This document shows, in pieces, positions 1-12,830 of a stretch of 64,000 bases of DNA. How positions within the stretch are numbered: position 1 is the stretch's first letter; every line of letters starts with the position of its first letter. This DNA comes from Istiophorus platypterus (Eukaryota > Chordata > Actinopteri > Istiophoriformes > Istiophoridae). A program made the translations under genes and the position numbers. The notes beneath the pieces were generated by a model. It did no database searches and was not told the DNA's origin. It saw only the letters and a list, made by a program, of their open reading frames with translations. The DNA lies in contig CM029126.1 in assembly GCA_016859345.1 (NCBI GenBank), positions 4,047,001 through 4,111,000 of the forward strand, written 5' to 3'.

Positions 1-2132
1 TCAAGTCATGCGTCAGTAGCCGCCGCGGCTGGAATTTGGCTATTTTTTGGGAGACTAAAACTACTCAAGGGCAAGGTTTGTTAAAGATCATGTATTAAAG
101 AAACCAACACTCTCTGCTGGCAGGATACAAGATGCAAGCAATAGTTGCTGTTGTTGAGATCATGCACTTTGTATTACCAACCGTCCACCGTGATCTCTTC
201 TCTAACTTCACTCCAACTATTTTGGCTGGAATGCAACAGTGAGGCCAGTCCTAGAAACACGAATGTGAGTGACTGACGGACTGACTGAGTGTTGTTACTT
301 CTTCAAACGAAATGAAGAGTTTCATAAATGCCATCAGGGGCTTGTTTATAGGCGCTGTTGCCAAGTTGGCACCTTCGTCGCTAGATTTACCGACTATTCA
401 GACCCCTTTAGCGAATTTTCTTCACAAAAACAGCCATCGACAAACGTAGCTACTTTTTGAACAAACCGAAGCTACTTTCTGTAAAGGAGAGATGCCAGTG
501 TTGCCTTATGATCGCCATGTTTGGCTTTCTCTCCGCAATTATACATCTTTTTCAACTGACCGGATGGCAGCTGCCAAAGATGTGAATGAGCTTCTAAATT
601 TCTTTCCCACCGATTATTTTTGCCGGTAAATATAACTAAAATCGAGGTTATAAAATCTGGACTTTTAGCATCAGAGCAGCTGCTTGGAAACGACTGCTGG
701 TTAACATGTCGTCTTAATGGTGTTTCAGTCACTATTTTGTACCTTTTCTGTCGCCTGACGACAGACACAGGAAAAACATGTAAACAAGAACAGCTTTCTT
801 AGGAATTCAGCTGCATTAAAATACTGTATATGTGAGTGCAGAGAGTAGGAGAGAAAACAAACAGATAAAGGGTGGTCCAGCCACACACTACGTTCTGACC
901 CAGGCTTGTTTAAACATGGTTTATACTTAACAACGTCACATAACCTCCATATTTGCTGCTCACGGTCATTACAGTCCCGAGAGGTCATTTGACAGGAAAA
1001 CTTAAACATGCGTCATTTTGAGTGTTTGAAAAAAAAGACTAATGTCATTCTTCTCTGGTGAGGAGAGTTTCATTCAGCCACCACAACACTGATCAATGTC
1101 CAACATACGGGATGGTGTTTGTTATGCATGTTTATCCAGTGTGTTTATACAGCATGGTGAGTGTATCTGTCTTCCTATATATCCAAACACTGAACTAAAA
1201 AGGACCGCAGGATTTCGACTAGCTTTTGCACAGTTGCAATGTCCTTTTCTTTCTCTTTTAATGCGTTTTTTGATTCATTCTCATGCCTTATCTCAATCGC
1301 CCTGAGCTCTGTGTTAGGTCTGCGCCGTGCAAGAAAATCTTACCTTGCTTCGTGTGACAGCCAGAATAATTAAATTACTGATGCGCTCTATATGTCTTCA
1401 CACCGAGAGGTCTGAGAGACGTAATCAGCCTATAGGAAATTTGTCTAATTAACCAGTTGATTAATCAGCATGCTAATGAAACCATATTGATAAAATGCCA
1501 TGTATCTGGTTTGGTGGCCTAGCGAGGGATGAGATCAAATCACAGCAGCGGGACAGTTGCTGTGCTAAAAAGATGCAACGAATGTCTGGCAATATGTTAC
1601 TCCACACTGAGAGGGGGTGGGGGGGTGAGGGGGGCAAAAAAACACAGAAACACATCTCTGTCTATCCATATGGCTGCATTTGTAGTGCATCTGGCTCAGC
1701 ACGCCGTATACAGTTACCAACCTATATTTCCAGTTGTATTCGCACCTCACGATGCCGCGCGCAAAGTGAAAATTAAAGGCAGAAGGCTTGTGTGACGGGA
1801 TTAATTAGACAGAGGCCAAGTGAAGTCACACTCCTCGTGGCAAACACGCTCCAATCCTCAATTACACACAGCGAACAAAGCAATTAAAAGGTCTGTCCTA
1901 TGGAGTTACCTGGGACTGGATTGTGAGCTGTCTATAGTGAAACCCCCAGGGGCCTGAGAGGCTCCACTGGCCGGGTCCACAGGTAGGTAATTACTATTGA
2001 TCAACTGGCATTAGAGCATGTGAAACAACATTGTTATTTTAGCCAGGCGCTCTATTTTCCGTGTCCACTTCAACTGCGGGGGTTTCTTTGGCAGCTGATG
2101 GTCTGATGGAGACAGGGGGGAGTCGAATGCAG
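1..2132. other. Intergenic desert, no gene seen
   Basis: No open frame here shows a recognisable domain or a paired splice structure. Most frames are under 100 codons and overlap on both strands. The sequence is ordinary AT-rich teleost intergenic DNA. The one part that stands out is the stretch from about 1.79 kb onward, listed separately as a candidate regulatory block. Confidence 0.6.
1795..2035. promoter_or_regulatory. Candidate conserved non-coding element
   Basis: Seen: a non-repetitive block of intermediate GC with several TAAT/ATTA cores (the ATTAATTAG stretch near 1800, CAATTAAAAG near 1880, GGTAATTACT near 1987), framed by simpler DNA and ending just before a large microsatellite. 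Inference: this composition is typical of developmental enhancers in fish gene deserts. No alignment was possible, so conservation is untested. Confidence 0.25.
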
Positions 2133-2250
2133 GTAGATAGATAGACAGACAGATAGATAGACAGATAGATAGACAGATAGATAGATAGACAGACAGACAG
2201 ACGGATAGATAGATAGACAGATAGATAGATAGACAGATAGATAGATAGAC

Positions 2251-2302
<52 letters not shown>

Positions 2303-2313
2303 GGATAGATAGT

Positions 2314-2375
<62 letters not shown>

Positions 2376-2435
2376 TAGATATACAGATCGATAGATAGAT
2401 AGATAGATAGATAGATAGACAGATGGACAGATAGA
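2133..2435. repeat. GATA/GACA tetranucleotide microsatellite
   Basis: About 300 bp of TAGA repeats with interspersed GACA units and a few single-base interruptions (for example near 2375-2392). The 135-codon minus-strand frame through it reads as an endless Leu-Ser-Ile-Tyr repeat and is not a gene. GATA/GACA arrays of this kind are known as Bkm-type repeats in vertebrates. Confidence 0.97.
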
Positions 2436-3100
2436 TCTGTGAGCAAAATGTATTATTTTCTTGTACAAATGCACTAAATGTGCCATTTGTTGTCTTTTTC
2501 TAATGGTTAGTTAAGAGTGGAGACTGATGTGAAACAGGCTGTTGGGGGATGGGATGGGCAGGGGCTGAGAGGTGTGTGTGTGTGTGGGGGGGGGGGGTAT
2601 ATGACAAGGCCAGGCTTTACTAGACCATCAGTCACAAGCACCCCCTCGCATATAGCACCTTTAAGCTTAGAGACCAACATATGATGGCTGTAAACAAAGC
2701 AGAAACATTTCCAACAGAACAGACCGATGTTGTGTTCGTGTGCTGCTGGCTGGGCAACTGAGCATCGTCTGTCTGATCTGGGACTGGAACTGTGGTGTCC
2801 GGCTTTTCCAGTTTATGGGAGAAGCAGAGGATGTGCACACTGGAATTCTGGGGAAATGTCGGAATTTCGAGAAAAGAAAAAACCCACACTATTCACTATT
2901 TATATATATATAAGTGTTAATAGTCTTAGTATTAGTATTAGTGTGAGTTAAGCGGTTGCAAACACATAAAAAAAATTTGGCCTGGGTCGTGTCCCCAATT
3001 ATGTTCATTGTTCGTAGTTCTAAAATTCGTTCTCTCTGCAGTGTCATTGCAAAAAGGTCATGGTTAGAACCAAAAAAAAAAAAAAAAAAATCTCGGTTAT
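2436..3100. other. Intergenic DNA with short homopolymers
   Basis: Contains a short GT run followed by a 12-base G run (about 2572-2598), a small TA run near 2900 and an A run near 3071-3089. No coding signal was recognised. Confidence 0.55.
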
Positions 3101-3124
3101 TAATCATAGTTTTATAATCTGACA

Positions 3125-3430
3125 ACAAGGTGTGGTCAGGTTGGGCCACAAAAAGGACTTGGTTTCGGTTTTAGGGGAAAGATCATGGTTATGACCGAAT
3201 CCGAGTCGTCCAAGTGAAATGAGAGGAAACGTTTGTCCGTGTCCTCTAGAGCGACGTGTAGAAGATTGTTCCGATCATTTACCACTGTTAGAAGTCACGG
3301 ATGAAAAATAAATAAAAGTTGTATTATATCACGGTGCTGCGGACCAGGTTTGGTCAGGTCTGGGCACAGATACGGTTTTGTTCGGTAAAGGGACAGATCG
3401 TGGTTAGGATTAGAATTACGGCTTCGTGAC
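3125..3430. repeat. Pair of diverged interspersed repeat copies
   Basis: Two segments, about 3125-3210 and 3343-3425, share the same order of words: GGTCAGGT..GGGC, then GGTTTCGGTT/GGTTTTGTTCGGT, then GGGAAAGATCATGGTTA/GGGACAGATCGTGGTTA, followed by a gtgaa-type end. The similarity is clear but degraded, as in an old repeat family. Class not determined. Confidence 0.5.
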
Positions 3431-3795
3431 TGTACATGTGAATCCATCCAACCTCCACTACCTCATTTTTTGCCTCGTAATGTAAATCAAATGAAATCAA
3501 ATCAAATGAAATCAAATGAAACCATCAGTCTGCGCCGGCACCAAGAACTTACACTGGATATCAATTGTGAGGTGATATGGACACAGTTCTCAGGGATACG
3601 GAGCTGGATGCGGATACATGACACCGAGGATGGACTGACATCTCTAACAATGTGGCAGTGAACTTCCTGTGTGAGCCCCCCCCCCCAGCTACTGTTCGAT
3701 ATACTACAACCACAGAGTACAAACCCCCTTCACCCCCATTAGCTGCATGCAGACAACTGTGCCACAATAGATTCGTTGACTGCGTCTGCCTCCTC

Positions 3796-3798
<3 letters not shown>

Positions 3799-3876
<78 letters not shown>
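3799..3876. repeat. (CA)n microsatellite
   Basis: Thirty-nine uninterrupted CA dinucleotides. A second shorter CA tract with one interruption lies at 3925-3952. The surrounding frames translate as Thr-His or Cys-Val repeats and are not genes. Confidence 0.98.
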
Positions 3877-3878
<2 letters not shown>

Positions 3879-4219
3879 GCTCTGTTATTAACTCTGCAGC
3901 ATGCTGTCCTTCAATAGACTCATTCACACACACACAAACACACACACACACAAAGATATACGGACGGATTCCCATTCTCTCTGACCAGAGCAGTGACTTC
4001 GGGGCAGGGTACACCCCATCACCACACTGATACCACGCATCCACCCTTTCCAGACACACACACACACCATCCCCTCAGACATCTGATTGATTTAGATTGA
4101 TCGCTTCCAGCGTCGTGCTCAGTCCCGAGCCAGACCGAGTCACCGCCGGACCCACGCCGATGATGTTTACTCCGTTCGACTTCTTGACGGAGCCATTGTC
4201 TCGTTCACACTCCTTCCTG

Positions 4220-4330
4220 AGTTATTTTTTTTCCTCTGTCGCCCACTTCCTCTCTTTCTCTCCCCTCTCTTCTCTCTCTCTCTCTTTCTGCCTTTCGTGT
4301 TGCCTCACTTTTCCTCTCTCTGCTGCTTTC
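4220..4330. repeat. Polypyrimidine CT-rich tract
   Basis: Strongly C/T-biased DNA with runs of TCTC and TTTC. It explains the Glu-Arg-rich minus-strand and Ser-Leu-rich plus-strand frames here. Confidence 0.8.
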
Positions 4331-4788
4331 TGCCCACCCCCCCTTTCTCCTACAGCTATTCTTAGCTGGGAGCTGTGTGCAGTGACTGTCTCTACCTCAC
4401 AAACAAAAAACCTTGAGGGGAGAGTGATTAGAATACAGGTTTGTACCTCAAAGCCATGATTTTTTTTCTTCCTTTTTTTCTTGAGAGACTCTAGTAGTCC
4501 GTCCAAAAAGTGCCTGTACTCTGGGTCCTTGGAGGCCTCTCAAAGTTTAATGTGCTGTAATTGAGACTCCGACAGAGGATCTTCCAAGAAATGATCCTCC
4601 AGCATCAACCTCGCTGCCATTTTAGTATTGACTTAACAGAACATTTTCTTCAGGTGTTGGCTTTTTTGTTTATAAAAAAAACAACCCTAACTTTTCAGGT
4701 CAACTTGTTTATTGTAAATTTTGGTTAAAACGCTGTAAAATGAGCAGATTTTTAAGGGTTTTTGAATCACAAAACTATAAAGATTAAT

Positions 4789-4878
4789 GGTCTGGACCTG
4801 CTCCATATGAAAAGTGCCCTGAGATAACCTCTCTTAGGATATGGGGCTATGTAAATAAAATTGAATTAAATTGAAAAA
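4789..4878 (+). mobile_element. Decayed retroelement 3' tail
   Basis: The segment ends in GCTATGTAAATAAAATTGAA followed by a degraded TTGAA-type tail, preceded by AAAGTGCCCTGAGATAACCTC. Fish non-LTR or SINE 3' ends with a 'gcgctatataaataaaattgaattg' ending have this layout. Only the tail is visible. Family not determined. Confidence 0.5.
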
Positions 4879-4879
4879 A

Positions 4880-5700
4880 AGCTATTAGCTGAACCTTGAG
4901 GTGAGAATTTGTCTTTTTCCAAGGTGAACAATTATCTCTGAAACTCACCCCTTATGCTAATGTGGACGAGAAGTCCTTAAAATACTCGCAAAATGACTTT
5001 AAACCTTTACATTTCAAAGTCACCTGGGCAAACTCTATCTGTTGGTGAAGATCATGTACGATGATCAAAAGCTCCAGACACAGAACGAGAACGGACCTTG
5101 AGGTGAGACTGTTATGACAACTGCTGTTTCCAAGAGCCAAAAGCAAAACAACATTTTTAAAATTAACTTAAAAGAGGAAAAAAAAAGCCTCATAACTAAA
5201 TGAAAATGGACGCGTTTGTTTCTCGGGAATACCAAAGCTAGAAAGCATTTACCTCAGCTCCTTTCCTGTCCAGCATCAACACATCAATCAGGGGTTAGAA
5301 ATTAATTTTCTTGAATATCAGATTGACTCAGAAACAGCTCTGGGTCTGTTCTGCTGCTGCTGCTGTATGTGTGTGTGTGTGAGGTAACAGCTAACGAAAT
5401 CAAGCCTTCCTAAGAAAAGAAGAGGAAAAAAAAAAAACCCAGGCTCAACTTCAGCAATCCTTGGCTTAATTCTCATTGAAGCCCCAAATTGACATGTCTC
5501 CCTTATGATCTTGACATATTATTAAGATTTAATGGTGGAATTATGATCATTAAAACAACATGACTGATACAGGGGGCAGATGATGAGCTATTCATTTAAC
5601 CTACTCTTCCTGTAATAATATTGAAACAGACAGTCTGCCAGTTATTAGATCATAATTAGCTGGTGCAATCTGTACGGAATCTGAGGAAATGACACACAGC
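4880..5700. other. Intergenic DNA, nothing recognised
   Basis: AT-rich single-copy-looking DNA with a short CTG run (about 5350-5363) and a short GT run. No coding or RNA signal was seen. Confidence 0.5.
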
Positions 5701-5706
5701 ACGCCG

Positions 5707-5803
5707 CGGCTTGGCTCGGCTTGGCACGGCTCGGCACGGCTGCGGCACGGCTCGGCGCGGCACGGCACGGCTAGGCCCGGCCCAGCCTGGCCCGGCCCGG
5801 CCT
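5707..5803. repeat. GC-rich minisatellite (GGCACGGCTC-like)
   Basis: A roughly 95-bp block of imperfect GGCTTGGCTC / GGCACGGCTC / GGCCCGGCC units. All frames through it are Ala-Gly-Pro-Arg repeats, so they are not taken as genes. Confidence 0.9.
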
Positions 5804-6639
5804 GCTCCCCGTTCAGCTGCGACCGCACGGCGTTTCAAGGCCGCCGTCTCCTGCCCGCTGTAAAGGAGTCCGTGTCTGAAGAGGGAGGCTCGTCATGAAC
5901 CGAGCAGATGGCAGCTGAAGAACATAACTGGTAGCGTTTTAATGACGGCGCTCCCACCCAAACATCAGGTGTTGTTTTGGCTGACATTGCATGTCCCTGT
6001 TGTTGTGTCTCGAGACATAGATTTTTTTCCGGGATCATCTTCGTGTCCGATTTTTCCTCCTTTTTCTCTTCGTCGTTCGTTTCCTGTCTTTCTCTTCCTC
6101 CCCACACGGTGAACACATGAGGCTCTGTCCTTTTTCATGTATCACTGACTAACACATTCTGGCTCTATCATTACCATACAGTGTGTGTTTATGTGTGTGT
6201 GCGTGTGTGTTTATGTGTGTGTGCGTGCACCTACATCAACTGTGCCAGTTTTAGCAAATGAAGAATCTGCACCCTCAGCTGTTTTTTTTCCCCCATTTTG
6301 CACAGAAGCACCACACGACTGTAGGCATCCCTCTCTCCTGGCTCCCCCCTCGGGCATTTCTCCAGGTAGCGTTCTCCAAAGTCGCCCTATTAATAAGCAA
6401 CATATTTGATTTTCAATGCGAAACTGCGTTGTCTCCCCCCCCAAAAAAAAAACGAATGCAATGTGAGATGTGTGGTTGGGGCAGAATTATTCAGAGGTAG
6501 TGGGAGAGAGTGGGAGAGGTGTCACGCCGCCCTGGGGCGCCCAACATGCTTTGGGTGGGTGAGAACGTGGAACTGAGAACGTGGAGCAACGGCTCAGAGG
6601 CCCCAGGTGAGGAGGGAGCTAAGGACGGCACACAAAAAA

Positions 6640-6672
6640 AACAACAACAACAACAACAACAAAACAACAACC
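6640..6672. repeat. (CAA)n microsatellite
   Basis: Short A-rich and CAA trinucleotide run. It gives a poly-Gln/Asn stretch in the overlapping plus-strand frame, which has no other gene support. Confidence 0.85.
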
Positions 6673-6852
6673 TCGCAATCAGATTTCATTTTTCCTCGTC
6701 ACAACAGGGATTGTTCGCCACATTCGGCCCCCGGAAGCTAAGTCTGTCCTGTCGCGACTGATCGGAGATTTCACTTCAGTTTCATTTCGACTTTAACTAT
6801 ACTTAATAACTTTGATACGCGTACATGAGATAATAACAATAAAAAAACAATG

Positions 6853-7145
6853 ATAGACTTGAGTCATAGAGCACCTTTCTAAGCAAAGGTTCCAAAGTGT
6901 TTTAAAGCATAAGAGCAATAGCATTACAGAGCAATATTAGGGACTAAGTTACGAAGTTCTTTAGATTTTAGCAAACCGCAAAACCTAGAACAGAACACGC
7001 AGTAAAGAGACGAAAATCAAGAATAAAGAATAAAATGCGGTCGGACGGACTAGAAACATAAAACAGTGGGTAAAAGGATGAAAAATACTAAACAAGAGGG
7101 AGCCAGATGAATTAAAACCAGGGATTAGCCTGTGCAGAGCTAAAA
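6853..7145. repeat. Probable old interspersed repeat
   Basis: Begins with a sequence of the form TCATAGAGCACCTTTCTAAGC..CAAAGTGTTTTAAAG and continues A-rich with AAATAAAA-type words. Teleost genomes contain abundant repeats with a similar 'atagcgcctttt..caaagtgcttta' motif. This looks like a heavily decayed copy. Class not determined. Confidence 0.35.
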
Positions 7146-8740
7146 AGAAACAATGCCAGTGTTTGCCATCATTCGTGAGACTTGCTAGCTAGCAAAGGCT
7201 GGCATTAGCGTAACGACCCGTTGCTGTTGTCACGAATCATTGGACTGAGGTTTAGGTGAGAGTTAAACACGTTCATGCGCTTCTTAGTAATGTTTAGCTA
7301 ACAGCGACAGTTAGCTAACATACAGCCTTAGCATTATTTGACAGCGACAAGGGTATTTGGCTAGTTTGACGGCAGTAAAGTGACATGGTCTGGTAATGAT
7401 TAATATGATAAGAAACTAAGAAAATCTATCCTCGCTACTGTTTTTTTTGTTCATTTGTTTTTTTTACATTTAACGATAAAACTAAAATCTGTGCCACATA
7501 AGACAAATACACTAGTTTATCCACAGCATGAGAACCAAAACAATGAAGCTAAAAGAGGCTCGGAGCAGCTTATAGTCCAGTGGGGCGTTAACCTTCATGA
7601 GTGATAATCATCATTCATGTTACATTAAGTTATTTAATTGTACGTTGATATCGATATCATTGCTAAATGCATGTTTATCTTCTATGTGGCGCCATCGCTG
7701 AGGAACATCAGAGAGAGGCAACAGCAGAAAACTGCACCAAGAGAAAATAATTGTGCAGCCTCCCATTTTTAGAAACACATCTGTTAACAGTGGAAGGTGG
7801 TGTTTTCCTTTTAAACTGTACTCACCCTTTCACAGGGATCTGGATAAACTCCCTTCCTTCGTCTGTTCAAACGCTTCCTTCATAGATTTTACTAAAGCTA
7901 CTGGTTCGGCGTTTTGTTTTTGTTTTTTTGTTTTCTTTTTTAACAGGAGAGAAATCAATATCAAACAGGAAGCTGAAAACATAGTCTAGTGCTGCAAACA
8001 AATTACATCTGATATTACGGCGAGTTTGAGTCACAACAGAAACAGAATAATCAAAAGGAGTCAGACTCATCAAAAACGTGGCAGGTAATCCGCCGAGGAA
8101 TTTGACTTTAAAATGTGAAATGGAAGGTTTGCACGAGAGTAAAAATCACTTGACATGATAATATTTGCCATGTGATAAAAGAACTGAAGAGAGGAGTAGC
8201 AGGATTTTCAGATTAGCAGGTCTATACATGAACCTTTTAACTGATAATTATGTGTGATAGTATTAAGGTGCATTTTTTAACTTTTTTTTTGTTTCTTGTT
8301 TCCCTTTTTATTCCGATAAAAGTTGGCTAATAAGCCTAATGAGGACTTCCTGGGTCCTGCTGCCACACCTGTGACCTGTTGGCCATCACTGCTCCTCCAG
8401 TATAAAACAGGGCGGGTCCACCGTTGCTCTGTTTAGCACCAAAGACCAAGAGAGGTGGACTCAACTGAACCCACGCGCCCGGCGCCGTTTCAGTCTGTTG
8501 GCCGCAGTTCGGAGGGAGAGCTTTTATCACGACGCTTCCCTTTCTCGTGTCGTAGGGGTTTGCGGAAAGTTTCAAAGTCTCACGCCAAAAACAGGCAACT
8601 GCGAAACTTTCCGGAAGAGAAAAGAATTAAATAAAAAAGCACGTGGGGACGCGGAAACGTCTCCGAGTCACAAAGTTCAGACACTATGTGCAGACAAAAC
8701 AATATCAGGAGATGGCAGCCTGCTGCTCGGCCCATTGCTG
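7146..8740. other. Intergenic DNA, nothing recognised
   Basis: Mostly AT-rich DNA with T runs near 7440 and 8280. Small frames at 7753-7989 and 8336-8761 have no known domain, no good splice context and overlap on opposite strands, so they are left out as genes. Confidence 0.5.
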
Positions 8741-8744
8741 CCCT

Positions 8745-9005
8745 CGGTTAGGGAGTGGTGAGCAGCGGTGACTGTGTCCTGTGCTGATTGCGGCGCTGAT
8801 GGGCCTCCGTTTGTCACTGCTCTTGCTTGCTCCAGCGCCGAGCAGCAGGGTTCCCTGATTACTTAATTGCTTGTAAGAGCTCATTAAAGCTTCCTATCCA
8901 TCATAAGTCGTATGGCGAGTATGTGTTTCGGAGTGGGAGAGAGCGAGAGGCAGAGAAATGCCAAGAACTCTGATGAGCAATTAGTGACGTGAAACGCCTT
9001 TTTGA
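8745..9005. promoter_or_regulatory. Candidate conserved non-coding element
   Basis: Non-repetitive block with a GC-rich half followed by GATTACTTAATTGCTTGTAA and a TCATTAAAGC stretch (about 8857-8890), that is, clustered homeodomain-type cores next to GC-rich DNA. Inference from composition only. Confidence 0.25.
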
Positions 9006-10340
9006 ACTGTCATAGTTTCATCTCTTTGGGAAACGTGTGGAATTCATCACATGGATGGATGCTGCTGCGTTACCAAGTGATAAACACAACCCTAATCTCT
9101 CTCTCTCTCTTTCACCTCCTGAAAGTTTTAGCGTGAAAACACTGAAGAAAGTGTTTTTATTTATTTATTTTCTTTTAAGGGAATAATGGATATTTGTGTT
9201 TATCCAAGAAAACAAGATAAATTCTCAAATTTTCATAAGGATTAAAAAGGGGCCTTCCCCCCTTTGTGGCATATTTCTGTCATTGCTTCAGGATCAAAGA
9301 GGCCACACTTTCTGGAAACACCCCCCCCCCCCAGCTAAATTTCCCTTTACATCATCTGAAGCACGACACCTTGTCCGAGCTTAAACGGTCATTTTGACGG
9401 TTTTCACTGATGTTGGTCTTGATGGCTTATGGACTTTTGCCATGTTTTTTTTTTTTTTGCTCTTTTTCTGGTGCTATGATCCCAAAAGGAGTGAAGAAAA
9501 AAAAAAAAACATCCAGTAATTTGTATCCATAGCGTAGAAGAGCTTTGCAAGATACTCACAATCTTACCAGGTGCAAAATTAGAATTGGATGCTGTTCGTA
9601 TTAATTGGTGATCATTTGCAAAGCGGGTGGAAAAAACGTCTTTTGCCAAGAGCAAGTCTTACAAGCCCCCAGCTGGGGTTGTCAGGGGCAGGCTTGTTGG
9701 CATTGTGGCGGCATATGTTTGGTGCCAAGAACACCATTGATTTGCATTTCTTTTATATGAATTTTACAAAGCAGAAATGCTCTTTTGTGTAGAAGTGATC
9801 CCAAAAGTGAGTGTTGCAATTAATCACAAGTGAAATTTATCGGGCTGATGAAAAGCCATAATTCTACTTGCAATCTTTTTTTTTTCCCTTTTTTTTTTTT
9901 TTAAGAAAAAGTGGCAGCATCTGCAGTGCACTCGTGCTTGCTTTTTTTTTTGATGAATGTGCCTTTAAAGCTGTGCAGTTTGGCTCCATTTAAAAAAAAA
10001 AAATGGCTTGAAGGAAGAAAAACAGCAGTGTGATCTTTGAGATACTGCAAATGCCATAAGTCATGAAAATAGTTCTTCTGTCTGAATAAAAACAAGCACT
10101 GCATAATGTCGCCCGAGTGACGCAGGCTTGAAAAAGCGCCTCGCGTGATTGAAATGACGACTGTGACATGAGCAAATGGATGTTGAGTGTGATCTGAAAC
10201 TTGTCTAAGATCGTCCGGGCATCACGAGACCGCGATGCAAATAGCGCTCGGCAGTCAACGACCTGGTCGCAACAGCCTCACGGTCCTTTCGAGGGCCGAT
10301 TCAGATTTTATTCATAATTCATTTACTTATTTATTTATTT
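9006..10340. other. Intergenic DNA with many T/A homopolymers
   Basis: Contains a short CT run (9096-9111), T runs near 9446, 9877 and 9890, A runs near 9498 and 9992, and a C run near 9320. No gene was recognised. Confidence 0.5.
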
Positions 10341-10354
10341 TGACGCACCTACCG

Positions 10355-10425
10355 CACGTCAACGACGACCTATTGGGACGTCTAATTGATCCAATTAGGC
10401 AATTAATTCTTTTGGTGGGATTAGA
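10355..10425. promoter_or_regulatory. Palindromic homeodomain-type site cluster
   Basis: CTAATTGATCCAATTAG at 10382-10398 is a perfect 7-bp inverted repeat around ATC, carrying two opposed TAATT/AATTA cores. GGCAATTAATTC follows immediately. Four homeodomain cores fall within about 30 bp. Paired-type homeodomains bind such inverted sites. Function here is inferred. Confidence 0.3.
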
Positions 10426-10719
10426 GACGATCGGCCTTGTATGTGCACAGACAAGAACCGGCCCTGCCAAGTGATGGACAAGCTCCAGATTTTTGCTTCA
10501 TCTCCAAGATGGCTCCAGATGGGTTGGGGGCTTGAGACTCATCTGTGGCCAACTGGTCTAAACCCCACACTGAGACTAGCCTACAGTATCACAGACCCGC
10601 GGTCCCCAGACGAAAATGCTCCGCAAATTATTCCCGCGTCATCTTCTTCTTGTCAATATTGGAAAATCATAATTAAATGATGCATTTCCCTGCTGACCTC
10701 TCTCCTCCCTGAGCTTTAA

Positions 10720-12469
10720 AGGTGCCCTCTGGAGTTTTCATTGTAAACAAACAGTTGTGTTTACATCCACGGCTTCTCGCTTCAAATGTTTATGAGTGTG
10801 TCCTCGAGGTCCGACAGGCATGTTGAAAGCAGCTATGATAAATATTTCTGTAATGTTTAAAATGCTAATGTGAAAAAAAGCGTGATTATGAAAGGGGTTT
10901 TTCAGAGTAAAGAACCATCACAGAATAACAGTATCTCCTAAATATGCAGCTCCTCTGTTCTAATCGCCACTGCAGACTAGCTAGCTGGTAATGAAAGCAG
11001 TTACCCGCTAGCTAGTGAAAATTGCGATACATTTAGCAGCTGGAGAGCAAAATATTTCATTCAGGAGGTGGTGGCGACCAAAAGCAGAGTGAAAAGAGAG
11101 TGAATATTGGACTTAGTTTCATCAGGTGACGATATTTCAATCTAGTGTCCATGTAGTGTCAAGTTGTTTCCTTCAAACCTGAGTACCTATTCGGGTTTAA
11201 ACATACGCAGAGACAATTTCTCAATATTGTTTACACATACATCAGCTAGCGTTTATATTTTCTTCACTGATTTTTTTTTTTTTTAGCTCATTGCTATGTT
11301 TCTTGTCACATTACCTCAAACTTGCAGACAAGAATCTGTATTGCATCCCCTGCCTTCCTGTGTATCCGCTGTAGCAGCGCTTCAATACAATCAAAATGGG
11401 GACCCACTCACTAACGGGGACCCGCAGTGCCACCAGTGGTCAAATACTCCACAGGGACCCATTAAAGTCATGTTAGAATTTTGCATCATTTTTCACCTTT
11501 TTAATTATTTCCCTAAGTGGTCAAGTGATACCTTAAAGGAAAAGGCTGGAACTGTTCTATATATTTGTTTATTTTTGTCAACAACTCCCACAAAAAACAA
11601 AACCAATGATGTGTTCCATCCATGATTGATGGTTTTGGTCTTTTCATGTCAGAAAAAGATTTCCTTAAACGGATTCAAATCAAAGTCAACCAGGTCAAAA
11701 ATAAAAAAAGACGATTAGCTTGATTGCACATGGTACGAGACAAGATTTAAGATTCAGGATTAACCTCACTGTCCCTCAAGTTGGAAAAAATATGTCTCGG
11801 GCTCTTCACCCACATGCCTCAGCCATAGAAATGGAACAATTCATACAGAAAACACACAAATGTGTCGATAAATGAGTAACAAGGTGTCTAAAAGCACCTT
11901 AACCGCTTTTCACATACAGAAAATACACCAAGGTGCCAGTAGACGAGCGGCAGCGGATCTCTGAGAAAGGCCCAACGTGACTGGAAAAGTATTTGGTGTT
12001 TTCTGACACTTGCGAGAGAGTAAACTGTTGATCCAACAAACTTTCCCAGCCTCCAAGGCTACTTTTGTGTCCTCTAAGAGATCCCCCACTGATCAATATT
12101 AAAGAGGGGAAGGACAGAGTTCCACCAAAGGGCTCCGTGGATAAACCGACACCCCCCACCCCCCCAGTGGAGCGACTCTCTGAAAGCCTTGAGTTATATT
12201 CCTGTAATTAGCTAAGTATCCACACTCGGAGCTCCTGCAAGAGTCCCTGTCGGCTCCCAGCTCTCATCCCTGTAGATAGAAGATGCAATCAGAAAAACAA
12301 CAACACGGGAGGCGAGGGGGGGGTAAAAAAAAAAAATTTAAAAAATCAACGCATCAAAAAACAAACTTTAAACAATGACCCCGCTTCTCATCCGCAACTT
12401 TTTTTTCCCCTTACACCTAGCATTTTTTTTTCTTCTGTCACGAGTATAAGGGGCAAGAGCGATGCATCC
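10720..12469. other. Intergenic DNA, possible decayed repeat
   Basis: The part from about 10720 to 11060 begins TTTAAAGGTGCCCTCTGGAG and contains two CTAGCTAG-type words, which resembles a decayed interspersed repeat but is not classified. The rest, including T and A runs near 11271, 12326 and 12420, shows no gene. Confidence 0.4.
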
Positions 12470-12474
12470 CCTTT

Positions 12475-12830
12475 TTTCCTCTTCCAAGGATAATGATTTA
12501 CAAAATGCCTCTCATCAAAGAATTCATTAACAACGAACGTTAATTAAAAAATAAATGAGTAAACATCAATATCAAATCTCAGCACTGTGGAAGGGAATAC
12601 ATTATGCAGAGTAATGATGTTTGAAAGGGGCTTTAGCACCTCTGTGGGACTCTTTTAAACCCCTTACCTCTTAGGCAGTTGCTTATTTTGCAACCCTTTG
12701 TTGTTTAACAACAAAGAGAATGGGCTCTCATAATGTTATATTAATCAGCGGATTAATATTTCAATTTGATTTGCTTTATAGTTGAGGTGCTGTTGGCATT
12801 TCCATTTTCCCTCCATATGTGCAGCGATGT
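12475..12830. promoter_or_regulatory. Candidate conserved non-coding element
   Basis: About 350 bp of AT-rich but complex, non-repetitive DNA with many homeodomain cores (ATTCATTAAC, GTTAATTAAA, ATATTAATCAG, GGATTAATATT) and a GTTGTTTAACAACAA inverted motif near 12700. This dense combination is typical of distal enhancers. Conservation was not tested. Confidence 0.35.
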
